A DNA stretch of 18,899 nt from Bacteroidales bacterium UBA3684 (GTDB taxonomy: Bacteria > Bacteroidota > Bacteroidia > Bacteroidales > P3). The stretch covers positions 1 to 18,899 of the forward strand of contig DFIZ01000087.1 in the NCBI GenBank assembly GCA_002372855.1, in the 5' to 3' direction. Made by a program: the position numbers and the translations under genes. The notes beneath the pieces are model-generated. The model was not told where the DNA came from. It ran no database searches and saw nothing but the letters and a program-made list of their open reading frames with translations. Every line of letters starts with the position of its first letter. The stretch's first letter is position 1. Below, one piece after another: positions 1 to 7,721 of this stretch.

Positions 1-20
1 GACACCTACCCGATTCGGCC

Positions 21-123
21 CTTCTCATATAGTTCCTATATACTTCTCATATACTTCTTATATCACCTATATAAGAAGTATATGAGAAGTATATGAGAAC
101 GATATAAGAACGATATAAGAAAT
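21..123. repeat. Long hairpin built from five 11-nt tandem units
   Basis: Positions 38-63 and 69-94 are perfect 26-nt inverted repeats around a 5-nt loop (64-68). Weaker complementarity extends the arms out to about 21 and 112. The right arm is five consecutive 11-nt units (69-79, 80-90, 91-101, 102-112, 113-123) following ATATRAGAAST, with the last unit ending AAT. The left arm is the reverse complement of the first units. The unit contains TAA, so it could not sit inside a reading frame. It lies upstream of the lipoprotein gene. A role as mobile repeat, cruciform or terminator is possible; none is proven. Confidence 0.9.
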
Positions 124-144
124 GCCGAATTATGTACCTCTCGG

Positions 145-188
145 ACCCCTCTCGGGTGGGGGTTGGAGAGGGTGGAAAAATTTTTTTT
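145..188 (+). terminator. G-rich hairpin followed by a T run, possible terminator
   Basis: ACCCCTCTC (145-153) pairs imperfectly with GAGAGGGT (166-173) across a G-rich loop. A few bases later comes a run of eight or more T (about 181-188). This shape fits a rho-independent terminator for a plus-strand gene left of the window, although the A run before the T run is atypical. CCCCTC/GAGGGG-rich sequence recurs at the right edge (18853-18880), so it may instead be a dispersed G-rich repeat. Confidence 0.4.
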
Positions 189-266
189 ATAAAAAATACA
201 AATACAGTTGAAAGTTTTTTTGATTGTGGAGTACATAAAAAAAAGAATCGATAAAAGAACAACAAC

Positions 267-1988
267 ATGAAAAGGACTGCAGCAATAATTCTATCGCTTG
301 TCGCACTGGTTGTTGCCTGCCAGAAGGACGACATCACCGTGGTGAGCGACACCACCTCGGGCAACACCTCCGGCAACGACGACAACGGCGCGGACACCAC
401 CACCAACGTCACCACCGACTTCGACCGCACGGTGACCATTGTTTTCTCCACCTCGGGGTCGGCCACCGTCACGGGCGCCGAGGGCAACGTCAGCGCCACC
501 GTCAGCGGCAACGACGTCACCATCCGCAACGCCGGCGACGAGAAGGTGCTCTACGTCCTCTCCGGCACCACCACCGACGGGTTCCTGAAAATCTACAGCG
601 GCCGCAAGCAGGGCATCCAGCTCAACAGTGTGAGCATCACCAACACCCGCGGCGCTGCCATCAACGTGCAGGGCCTCGAGTCGACGCCCGCCAAGGGCAA
701 GCGCGTGGACCTCATCCTCAGCGGCAGCAGCAGTCTGGCCGACGGCGCCACCTACAGCCTGTCGCCCTCCTCCGAGGACGAGAAGGCCACGCTCTTCAGC
801 GAAGGCCAGATTGTGTTCAGCGGCAGCGGCGCCCTCACCGTCACCGCCACCGGCAAGGCCGGCGTGACGAGCGACGACTGGGTGCAGTTCCTCGGCGGCA
901 CGACGGTGAACGTCACCTCGACGGCAGGCCACGGCGTGCGCGGCAAGGACTACATCCTCGTCAGCGGGGGCACCATCGGCGTCAACGTGTCGGCGGGCGG
1001 CAAGAAGGGCTTCAGCAGCGACAGCCTGGTGCGCTTCGACGGCGGCGAGACCACCATCAAGGTCACCGGCTCGACCGTGGTGACCACCACCGACGGCGTC
1101 ACCGACACCAGCAGCACAGCGGGCATCAAGGCCGACCAGCTGTTCGAGATGAACGCCGGCACCCTGACCATCACCAACAGCGGCACCGGCGGCAAGGGCA
1201 TCAGCGGCGACGGCAACGGATACTTCCGTGGCGGCACGGTGAACGTCACCGTAACGGGCAACAACTTCGGCTCCTCCAGCGGCGGTGGCGGCGGCCATGG
1301 TCCCTGGGGCGGTGGCAGCAGCAGCGACAACAGCGTGGGTGCCAAGGGCATCAAGTTCGACGGCGACATCGTGATTTCCGGCGGCGTCATCACCGTTACC
1401 GCCTCCAAACACGAAGGCATCGAGTCAAAGGGCACGCTGACCGTCAGCGGCGGCGAGGTCTACAGCCAGTCGAGCGACGATGCCATCAACTCCGCTTCCG
1501 ACATGACCATCAGCGGGGGCTACGTCTGTGCCTACTCCACCGGCAACGACGGCCTCGACGCCAACGGCAACCTCTACCTGCAGGGCGGCGTGGTGTACGC
1601 CATCGGTTCCTCCTCGCCGGAGATGGCCATCGACGCCAACACCGAAGGGGGCAAGAAACTCTACGTGCAGGGCGGCACCATCATCGCCATCGGAGGCCTG
1701 GAGAACGGCTCGCAGCTGACGCAGAGTTGCTACCGCAGCTCCTCGTGGACCCGCAACACATGGTATTCCATCACCGTGGGCAACACCACCTATGCCTTCA
1801 AGACCCCCGCCAGCGGCGGCAGCGGCCTCATCGTTTCCGGCTCGGAGCAGCCCACCGTGAAGAGCGGCGTGAGCACCGAGGGCGGCACCTCGCGCCTGAA
1901 CGGCATGCTGCTGGACGGCGCCACGGTCAGCGGCGGCAACAGTGTGTCCCTCAGCAGCTACAGCGGCGGTGGCGGATGGGGATGGTAG
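267..1988 (+). CDS. Cthe_2159-type carbohydrate-binding surface lipoprotein
   Basis: A 573-residue predicted lipoprotein. The N-terminus has a lysine/arginine start, a hydrophobic stretch and the lipobox L14-V-V-A-C18. The following Q-K-D-D matches the Bacteroidota lipoprotein export signal that sends lipoproteins to the cell surface. The rest is a repetitive, Gly/Ser/Thr/Asp-rich chain with recurring short motifs of the type SGG-x-V and DG-x-x-x, as in the parallel beta-helix Cthe_2159 family. That family was described as binding cellulose or acidic polysaccharide and resembling pectate lyases without proven catalysis. Residues near 335-355 form a Gly/Ser-rich linker, and the protein ends in a Gly/Trp tail. 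No promoter is obvious upstream. It is followed 50 nt later by a DUF2490 gene on the same strand, so the two are probably co-transcribed. Binding target unknown; polysaccharide adhesion is inferred from the family. Confidence 0.8.
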   Translation: MKRTAAIILSLVALVVACQKDDITVVSDTTSGNTSGNDDNGADTTTNVTTDFDRTVTIVFSTSGSATVTGAEGNVSATVSGNDVTIRNAGDEKVLYVLSGTTTDGFLKIYSGRKQGIQLNSVSITNTRGAAINVQGLESTPAKGKRVDLILSGSSSLADGATYSLSPSSEDEKATLFSEGQIVFSGSGALTVTATGKAGVTSDDWVQFLGGTTVNVTSTAGHGVRGKDYILVSGGTIGVNVSAGGKKGFSSDSLVRFDGGETTIKVTGSTVVTTTDGVTDTSSTAGIKADQLFEMNAGTLTITNSGTGGKGISGDGNGYFRGGTVNVTVTGNNFGSSSGGGGGHGPWGGGSSSDNSVGAKGIKFDGDIVISGGVITVTASKHEGIESKGTLTVSGGEVYSQSSDDAINSASDMTISGGYVCAYSTGNDGLDANGNLYLQGGVVYAIGSSSPEMAIDANTEGGKKLYVQGGTIIAIGGLENGSQLTQSCYRSSSWTRNTWYSITVGNTTYAFKTPASGGSGLIVSGSEQPTVKSGVSTEGGTSRLNGMLLDGATVSGGNSVSLSSYSGGGGWGW

Positions 1989-1998
1989 GTTCAGATAT

Positions 1999-2033
1999 GA
2001 GTTAAGAGTTAGGAGTTATGAGTTTAGAGTTTA
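1999..2033 (+). repeat. Five tandem 7-nt units between two genes
   Basis: Five consecutive heptads, GAGTTAA, GAGTTAG, GAGTTAT, GAGTTTA and GAGTTTA, fill most of the 50-nt gap between the lipoprotein stop (1988) and the DUF2490 start (2039). No inverted partner arm is seen. The unit includes TAA in one frame. It appears to be a single-armed relative of the heptad hairpins elsewhere in the window. Confidence 0.85.
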
Positions 2034-2038
2034 AAGGC

Positions 2039-2881
2039 ATGAAATACACTAGTGTTATATTGGCAGCGGCCCTGGCGCTGCTGCCCATGGGGGCGGCGGC
2101 GCAGACCGAGGAGAGCCTCGACCCCGAGGTGGGCGGCCGCGTGGCCTTTACGTTGGACAAGAAGATTGTCAAGGGATTGCATGTTTCGATTGAAGAGGAG
2201 TTGCGTTTCGACAACAATTTCGGCGCCTTCGACCGCTTCCACACCACCCTCGGCGCCAGCTACAAGGTGCTCCCCTACCTCAAGGTGGGCCTGGGCTATT
2301 CGCTCATCAACGGCTACAGTTCCAGCAACTCGGCCTTCAAGACACCGCGCCACCGCGCTTTCGTCGACGTTACGGGCAGCTACCGTTTCGGCGACTGGAC
2401 GGTGTCGCTGCGCGAGCGAGTGCAGATGACGCACCGCACGGACAGCTTCAACGAGTATCAGAACCCGGCCAACGCCTGGGCGCTGAAGAGTCGCGTGAAG
2501 GTGACCTACAAGGGGCTGCGCCGCTGGGAGCCCTACGCTTCCTTCGAGCTTCGCAATACGCTCAACGCGCCGACCGTCAGCGCGGTGTACAACGAGGCAT
2601 CCGGCACCTGGGGCTACTACAACGGCAGCACCTTCACCACCGCTGGCGAGGCTGGATGGTTTCTCGACGGATTTAACAACATGTACATCGACCGCCTGCG
2701 CGGCACCCTGGGTGTGGAATGCCGCATCGACCGCCGAAGCAAGCTGGATGTCAGCCTGATGGTCGACTACAACATGGAGAAGTCGGTGGACGCCAACGCC
2801 GAAGGCACCAAGCTGAAAGCCTACACCGAAGAGAAAGGCCTCATGGGTTGGCTCTGCGTGGGCTACAGTTACGGACTTTGA
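2039..2881 (+). CDS. DUF2490 family outer-membrane protein
   Basis: A 280-residue protein. I chose the ATG at 2039 rather than an in-frame ATG at 2018. The later start gives a clean signal peptide (M-K-Y-T-S..., hydrophobic core, cleavage after A-A-A near residue 21, Q next), and the earlier one lies inside the heptad repeat. The mature part alternates polar and aromatic residues, as in an outer-membrane beta-barrel. Its R-E-R in the middle, the later Y-A-S-F-E-L segment and the F-N-N-M-Y-I-D-R-L-R-G segment are typical of DUF2490 proteins of Bacteroidales. Function of the family is unknown. Pairing with the upstream surface lipoprotein suggests a shared envelope role. The TGA stop is the first TGA of the AT-rich heptad hairpin that follows. 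Confidence 0.8.
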   Translation: MKYTSVILAAALALLPMGAAAQTEESLDPEVGGRVAFTLDKKIVKGLHVSIEEELRFDNNFGAFDRFHTTLGASYKVLPYLKVGLGYSLINGYSSSNSAFKTPRHRAFVDVTGSYRFGDWTVSLRERVQMTHRTDSFNEYQNPANAWALKSRVKVTYKGLRRWEPYASFELRNTLNAPTVSAVYNEASGTWGYYNGSTFTTAGEAGWFLDGFNNMYIDRLRGTLGVECRIDRRSKLDVSLMVDYNMEKSVDANAEGTKLKAYTEEKGLMGWLCVGYSYGL

Positions 2882-3003
2882 AAATTAAAAATTAAAAATT
2901 AAAAAATTGAGAATTGAAAATTGAAATTATTGGGGTTCCATTTGCCGCAATAATTTCAATTTTCAATTTTTTTAATTTTCAATTTTCAATTTTCAATTTT
3001 TAA
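2880..3003. repeat. AT-rich heptad hairpin between convergent genes
   Basis: The left arm (about 2880-2932) is made of GAAAATT/AAAAATT/GAGAATT units, nearly all 7 nt. The right arm (about 2948-3003) is their reverse complement. The 15-nt loop (2933-2947) is G/C-containing. The arms pair almost perfectly at the loop end, where GAAATTATTG faces CAATAATTTC. The element supplies the TGA stop of the DUF2490 gene on the plus strand and the last codons plus TGA stop of the amidohydrolase on the minus strand. It may act as a bidirectional terminator, but it is too AT-rich to be a classical one. Confidence 0.9.
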
Positions 3004-4198
3004 TCTTGTTCCTCAGCGCCATGATGGCGTTGTAGGCCACCAGGCCGTTGGCCAGCTCGAGACTGCGCTCGTCAACGATGAGGTTGGGACGGTGCAGGTT
3101 GCTGAAAGGGGTGCCGGGCTGGTGGATGCCGATGCGGAAATAGCATCCGGGAATCTTTTGCTGGTAGAAGGCGAAGTCCTCGGCCGTCATACGGAGGTCA
3201 AGCCATTCGACATTCTCCTGGCCGAGGAAGGCGCAGGCGTTGTCGTGCACCTGCTGGGTGCAGGCGTCGTCGTTGATCACCGGGGGGTAGCCCTCGTCGA
3301 CGAAGAGGTCGCACTCTCCGCCCATGGCTTCGGCCACTCCGGAGCTGATTTTGCGTATCAGCTCGTGGGTGCGCAGGCGCCATTCGGGGTCGAAGGAGCG
3401 GATGATGCCCTCCATCTTCACGGTGTCGGGCGTGATGTTGGTGCGGCCGCCCACATCCTCGATTTTGCCGATGGTAAGCACCGTGGGCGACATGGGGGCA
3501 GCGTTGCGGCTGACGACCTGCTGCAGGGCGATGACGATGTGCGAGGCGATGAGGATGGGGTCCACGTTGAGGTGCGGCGTGGCGCCGTGGCCACCCTTGC
3601 CTTTGACGGTCCAGTAGAGCTCGTCGGTGGAGGCCATGTACTTGCCTTTTCGCATGCCGACGCGGCCGAAGTCCATCTCCGGCAGGCAGTGGAAGGAATA
3701 GATTTCGTTGGGCGTCACCTCGGCGAAGAGGCCGTCGTTCATCATCATGCGAGCGCCGCCGGGGTATTTCTCCTCGCTGGGCTCGAAGATGAACATCAGG
3801 TCGCCCTCCAGCTCCTCGCGCATTTGGGTGAGGATTTTGACGGCGCCGAGGAGGGAGCAGGTGTGCATGTCGTGGCCGCAGGCGTGCATCACGCCGGGGT
3901 TCTCGCTGGCAAAAGGCAGGCCGGTGCATTCGGTGATGGGCAAGGCATCGTAGTCGGCCCTGAGGGCGACGCAGTAGGAATGGTCGCCGTTGCCTCTCAG
4001 CATGGCCATAACGCCGGTCTTGCCGATACCGGTCTTGGGTTCAAGCCCCATGTCGCGCAAGCGTTCGGCCACGAAGGCCATGGTGCCGTATTCCTCCTGC
4101 GAGAGTTCCGGATGGCGGTGCATCCAGCGGCGCCACTCGATGACCTCCTCGCGTTGTGCGTGGGCCAATTCCTTGATTCTGTCTATTATCTCTTTCAT
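2993..4198 (-). CDS. M20D-family amidohydrolase (N-acyl-amino-acid hydrolase type)
   Basis: A 401-residue cytoplasmic zinc-type hydrolase of peptidase family M20, subfamily D (hippurate or N-acyl-amino-acid amidohydrolases). Visible signatures are R-H-P-E-L near residue 28, M-H-A-C-G-H-D-M-H at 104-112 with likely metal ligands C107 and H109, E-P-S-E-E at 139-143, H170 in H-C-L-P, a G-K-G-G-H-G-A dimerisation-domain motif near 216, and N-L-H-R-P near the C-terminus carrying the last metal histidine. Length is normal for the family. The ATG overlaps the ileS stop by 4 nt (ATGA), so translation is probably coupled to ileS. The C-terminal codons and stop come from the AT-rich repeat. The true substrate cannot be told from sequence; acylated amino acids or small peptides are likely. 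Confidence 0.85.
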   Translation of the reverse strand: MKEIIDRIKELAHAQREEVIEWRRWMHRHPELSQEEYGTMAFVAERLRDMGLEPKTGIGKTGVMAMLRGNGDHSYCVALRADYDALPITECTGLPFASENPGVMHACGHDMHTCSLLGAVKILTQMREELEGDLMFIFEPSEEKYPGGARMMMNDGLFAEVTPNEIYSFHCLPEMDFGRVGMRKGKYMASTDELYWTVKGKGGHGATPHLNVDPILIASHIVIALQQVVSRNAAPMSPTVLTIGKIEDVGGRTNITPDTVKMEGIIRSFDPEWRLRTHELIRKISSGVAEAMGGECDLFVDEGYPPVINDDACTQQVHDNACAFLGQENVEWLDLRMTAEDFAFYQQKIPGCYFRIGIHQPGTPFSNLHRPNLIVDERSLELANGLVAYNAIMALRNKIKN

Positions 4199-7100
4199 GC
4201 TTTGCGGATAGCAATGGCGGTTGGCTTGCCGTCGATGATTTCGACCTGCTGGCCGTCCTTCACCTCAGGGACGAGGGTGAGGCTGGTGCAGAGGGTCTCG
4301 GAGCAGATGTAGTCGCGGTGGGCGTTGACAGCGTTGTTCCACTCGCCGCTCTGCAGCTCGACCACGATGCGGTCGGTGACGTCGAAGCCTTCCTTACGGA
4401 TGTTCTGTATGCGGTTCACCAGCTCGCGGGCGATGCCTTCGTCAATGAGTTCGGGGGTGAGCTGTATGTCGAGGGCCACGGTGAGGCTGCCGTCGTTGGC
4501 AACGACCCACCCGGGGATGTCCTGGGTGGCAATCTCGACGTCGGTGAGGAGCACTTCGCAGTCGGTGCCGTCGACGCTGACCATGCAGCGGCCGTCGGCC
4601 TCGAGGGCGTTGATCTGCTGCTGGCTGAAAGCCAGGATGGCGGCGCCGAGGGCCTTCATCACCTTGCCGTAGCGCGGGCCGAGGGTCTTGAAGTTGGGTT
4701 TGATTTTCTTGACCAGAAGGTCGTTGTCGGCAGCGAGGAACTCCACGGCCTTGACGTTGAGCTCGGAGCAGATGAGGTGCTGCACTTTTTCTATCTGGGC
4801 CTTCATGGCCTCGTCGCGCACGGGGATGACAATCTTCTGGAGCGGCTGGCGCACGCGGAGGTTGCTCTTCTTGCGCAGGCCGAGGACCATGGAGCAGACC
4901 TTCTGGGCCAGCTGCATGCGCTCCTCGAGGGCCTTGTCGACCATCTCGACATTGTATTTGGGGAAGGCCAGGTGGTGCACGCTCTCCACGTTGTGGCGAT
5001 GGGTGACGGCGTTGAGGTCGAGGAACATGCGCTCGCTGAAGAAGGGCGCAATGGGAGCCATGAGACGGCTGAGGGTCTCGAGGCAGGTGTAGAGGGTCTG
5101 GTAGGCGGAGAGTTTGTCGTCGGTCATGTCGCCACGCCAGAAACGGCGGCGGCTGAGGCGGACGTACCAGTTGCTGAGGAAGGCGTCGACAAAGGTGCCG
5201 ATGGCACGGCCGGCACGGGTGGGCTCGTAGTCCTCGAAGGCGTCGCCGACGGTCTTGACGAGGGTGTTGAGTTCGGAGAGAATCCAACGGTCGATTTCCG
5301 GACGGTCCTTGATGGCGAGGTCCTTCTGGCTGTAGTCGAAGCCGTCGAGGTTGGCATAGAGGGCGAAGAAGCTGTAGGTGTTATACAGTGTGCCGAAGAG
5401 TTTGCGGCGCACCTCGTCGACACCCTCGACGTCGAACTTGAGGTTGTCCCAGGGCTGGGAGTTGGTAATCATATACCAGCGCGTGGCGTCGGGGCCGTAC
5501 TTGCCGAGGGTCTCAAAGGGGTCGACGGCGTTGCCGAGGCGCTTGGACATCTTGTTGCCGTTCTTGTCGAGCACCAGGCCGTTGGAGATGACGTTCTTGA
5601 AGGCCACGCTGTCGAAGCACATGGTGGCGATGGCATGGAGGGTGTAGAACCAGCCGCGGGTCTGGTCGACGCCCTCGGCGATGAAGTCGGCGGGGAACTG
5701 GTCGGCCTTCAGAGGTTCGCCCATGTAGTGGATCTGGGCATAGGGCATGGCGCCGCTGTCGAACCACACGTCGATCAGGTCGGGCTCGCGGCGCATGGGC
5801 TTGCCGCTGTCGCTGACGAGGACGACGTCGTCGATATACGGACGGTGCAGGTCGAAGTCCTTGCCAGCATAGGGGTTGTCCTTCATCACGCCGGCGGCCA
5901 CGGCCTTGTCAATCTCCTTGCGGAGCTCGTCGACGCTGCCAATGCACTTCTCCTCCTTGCCGTCCTCGGTGCGCCAGATGGGCAGCGGGGTGCCCCAATA
6001 GCGGCTGCGGCTGAGGTTCCAGTCCACGATGTTCTCCAGCCAGTTGCCGAAGCGGCCGGTGCCGGTGGCTTCGGGCTTCCAGTTGATGGTCTTGTTGAGT
6101 TCGATCATGCGGTCCTTGAGGGCCGTGGTACGGATGAACCAGCTGTCGAGGGGGTAGTAGAGCACGGGCTTGTCGGTACGCCAGCAGTGGGGGTAGCTGT
6201 GGGTGTGCTTCTCGCTCTTGAAGAGTTTGCCTTCGCCTTTGAGCATGATGACCAGCTCGACGTCGAGACTCATGTCCTTCTCGGTCTTGGTGGGGTCGTA
6301 GGCGTTCTTGACGAACTTGCCGGCATACAGGCCGTAAAGCTCGGTGTTCATATTCGCTTTGACCCATGCGGGGTCGAGGTCTTCGATGGGGGCGAAACGA
6401 CCGCGCTTGTCGACCATGGGCAGTTGCTTGCCGTCGCGGTCGAACAGCAGGAGCTCGCCGATGCCGGCCTTCTTGGCCACACGGGCGTCGTCGGCACCGA
6501 AGGTGGGGGCGATATGGACGATGCCGGTACCGTCCTCGGTGGTGACATAGTCGCCCAGGATGATGCGGAAGGAGCCCTGGTCGCTCACCTCGCGGGGCTT
6601 TACCCAGGGGATGAGCTGCTCGTAGCGCAGACCCTCGAGGTCGCGGCCCTTGCACTCGCCGACAATCTTGTACTCGGGGCATTTGCCCTCGGGGAACATG
6701 CTGCCCACCAGCGGCTTGGCCATGATGATGCGGCAGGGCTGCTCGGTATAGGGGTGGGTGGTCTCGATGAGCACATAGTCAATATTCGGGCCCACGCAGA
6801 GGGCCGTGTTGCTGGGCAGGGTCCAGGGGGTGGTGGTCCAGGCGATGGCATAAGTGGAAAGCGGAGAGTGTAAAGCGGAAAGTTGGTCACCAAAAATATC
6901 TTTCCACTTTTCACTTTCCTCTTTCATCTTGAACATGGCCACGCAGGTGGTATCCTTCACGTCGCGGTAGCATCCGGGCATGTTGAGTTCGTGGCTCGAG
7001 AGGCCTGTGCCGGCGGCGGGGCTGTAGGGCTGGATGGTGTAGCCCTTGTAGAGGAGGCCCTTGTCGTAGAGCTTCTTCAGCAGGAACCAGAGGGTCTCGA

Positions 7101-7566
7101 TGTATTCGTTGTCGAAGGTGATGTAGGGGTTCTTCAGGTCGACCCAGTAGCCCATCTGGCGGGTCAGTTCGTCCCAGAGGTCCTTGTATTTCAGCACCTC
7201 GGTGCGGCAGGCGCGGTTGTAGTCGTCGACAGAAATCTTCTTGCCGATGTCCTCCTTGGTGATGCCGAGGTTCTTCTCCACGCCGAGCTCCACGGGCAGG
7301 CCGTGGGTGTCCCAGCCGGCCTTGCGGTCCACATGGAAGCCTTTCTGGGCCTTGTAGCGGCAGAAGACGTCCTTGATGGTGCGGGCCATCACGTGGTGGA
7401 TGCCGGGCTTGCCGTTGGCCGACGGGGGGCCGTCGTAGAACACGAACGAAGGATGCCCCTCGCTGAGGCGCTGGCCTTTCTCAAAAGTCTCATTCTCCTC
7501 CCAATAGCGGCGGATATCCTCGCCGATTTGGGTCAAATTAAGCTGCTTATATTCGTTGTAACCCAT
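4195..7566 (-). CDS. ileS: Isoleucyl-tRNA synthetase (IleRS2 type, G-I-H-H signature)
   Basis: A 1123-residue cytoplasmic enzyme that charges tRNA-Ile. Class I signature 1 lies in the G-P-P-S-A-N-G-K-P-G-I-H-H segment and reads G55-I-H-H58 rather than H-I-G-H. The CP1 editing domain shows T-T-T-P-W-T-L-P-S-N (244-253) and G-T-G-I-V-H-I-A-P (347-355). D-V-W-F-D-S-G (599-605), D-Q-T-R-G-W-F (634-640) and K-M-S-K-R (672-676) complete the catalytic core, followed by an anticodon-binding region and a long C-terminal domain. Residues about 214-239, just before the editing motif, are encoded by a heptad hairpin (6855-6925), which looks like an in-frame insertion or replacement. The start at 7566 gives the usual N-terminus. 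The M20 hydrolase gene overlaps the stop. Identity is certain; the effect of the insert is unknown. Confidence 0.98.
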   Translation of the reverse strand: MGYNEYKQLNLTQIGEDIRRYWEENETFEKGQRLSEGHPSFVFYDGPPSANGKPGIHHVMARTIKDVFCRYKAQKGFHVDRKAGWDTHGLPVELGVEKNLGITKEDIGKKISVDDYNRACRTEVLKYKDLWDELTRQMGYWVDLKNPYITFDNEYIETLWFLLKKLYDKGLLYKGYTIQPYSPAAGTGLSSHELNMPGCYRDVKDTTCVAMFKMKEESEKWKDIFGDQLSALHSPLSTYAIAWTTTPWTLPSNTALCVGPNIDYVLIETTHPYTEQPCRIIMAKPLVGSMFPEGKCPEYKIVGECKGRDLEGLRYEQLIPWVKPREVSDQGSFRIILGDYVTTEDGTGIVHIAPTFGADDARVAKKAGIGELLLFDRDGKQLPMVDKRGRFAPIEDLDPAWVKANMNTELYGLYAGKFVKNAYDPTKTEKDMSLDVELVIMLKGEGKLFKSEKHTHSYPHCWRTDKPVLYYPLDSWFIRTTALKDRMIELNKTINWKPEATGTGRFGNWLENIVDWNLSRSRYWGTPLPIWRTEDGKEEKCIGSVDELRKEIDKAVAAGVMKDNPYAGKDFDLHRPYIDDVVLVSDSGKPMRREPDLIDVWFDSGAMPYAQIHYMGEPLKADQFPADFIAEGVDQTRGWFYTLHAIATMCFDSVAFKNVISNGLVLDKNGNKMSKRLGNAVDPFETLGKYGPDATRWYMITNSQPWDNLKFDVEGVDEVRRKLFGTLYNTYSFFALYANLDGFDYSQKDLAIKDRPEIDRWILSELNTLVKTVGDAFEDYEPTRAGRAIGTFVDAFLSNWYVRLSRRRFWRGDMTDDKLSAYQTLYTCLETLSRLMAPIAPFFSERMFLDLNAVTHRHNVESVHHLAFPKYNVEMVDKALEERMQLAQKVCSMVLGLRKKSNLRVRQPLQKIVIPVRDEAMKAQIEKVQHLICSELNVKAVEFLAADNDLLVKKIKPNFKTLGPRYGKVMKALGAAILAFSQQQINALEADGRCMVSVDGTDCEVLLTDVEIATQDIPGWVVANDGSLTVALDIQLTPELIDEGIARELVNRIQNIRKEGFDVTDRIVVELQSGEWNNAVNAHRDYICSETLCTSLTLVPEVKDGQQVEIIDGKPTAIAIRKA
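6855..6925. repeat. In-frame heptad hairpin inside ileS
   Basis: On the plus strand, four heptads TGGAAAG, CGGAGAG, TGTAAAG and CGGAAAG occupy 6855-6882. After a loop come four heptads, CTTTC-ending on this strand, at 6898-6925, which read GAAAGAG, GAAAGTG, AAAAGTG and GAAAGAT on the coding strand. Arms 6858-6882 and 6900-6924 match as 25-nt inverted repeats with four mismatches. The loop contains TTGGTcACCAA (6883-6893). The coding strand reads through as K-E-E-S-E-K-W-K-D-I... then L-S-A-L-H-S-P-L-S-T, directly before the editing-domain motif. The purH element has the same plan. Confidence 0.88.
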
Positions 7567-7633
7567 TATTATAATAATATTATATATTCATAATCAAAGC
7601 CTTGCCCCGACACGGGGGCAACAAACCAAGCAA

Positions 7634-7666
7634 CAAAGATACAAAAAATATCGCAAACGGCACAAA
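7634..7666 (-). promoter_or_regulatory. Predicted ileS promoter
   Basis: On the minus strand, TATCTTTG (7634-7641) is a perfect match to the Bacteroidota -7 box TAnnTTTG. A TTTG (7663-7666) lies 21 nt upstream as the -33 element. Transcription would start near 7627, leaving an untranslated leader of about 60 nt. The -33 box overlaps the T run of the terminator of the upstream outer-membrane gene. Prediction only. Confidence 0.65.
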
Positions 7667-7698
7667 AAAAGTGCGGGGCGACATTCGTCGCCCCGCAC
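7664..7698 (-). terminator. Rho-independent terminator after the OMP gene
   Basis: GTGCGGGGCGAC (7671-7682) and GTCGCCCCGCAC (7687-7698) form a perfect 12-bp GC-rich stem with a 4-nt loop. On the minus strand it is followed by seven T (7664-7670). It sits 23 nt beyond the stop of the outer-membrane protein gene and separates it from ileS. Confidence 0.95.
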
Positions 7699-7721
7699 AA
7701 AGCGTTCTAAACGATGATGAT

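Noticed and set aside
2018..2038. Earlier ATG for the DUF2490 gene
   Set aside because: It lies in the heptad repeat and would put seven extra residues before a normal signal peptide.
4318..6873. An 851-codon open frame opposite ileS on the plus strand
   Set aside because: It mirrors ileS in a GC-rich gene with biased third positions. The product is a low-complexity V/G/D/A/H/E chain without domains, and ileS is unmistakable.
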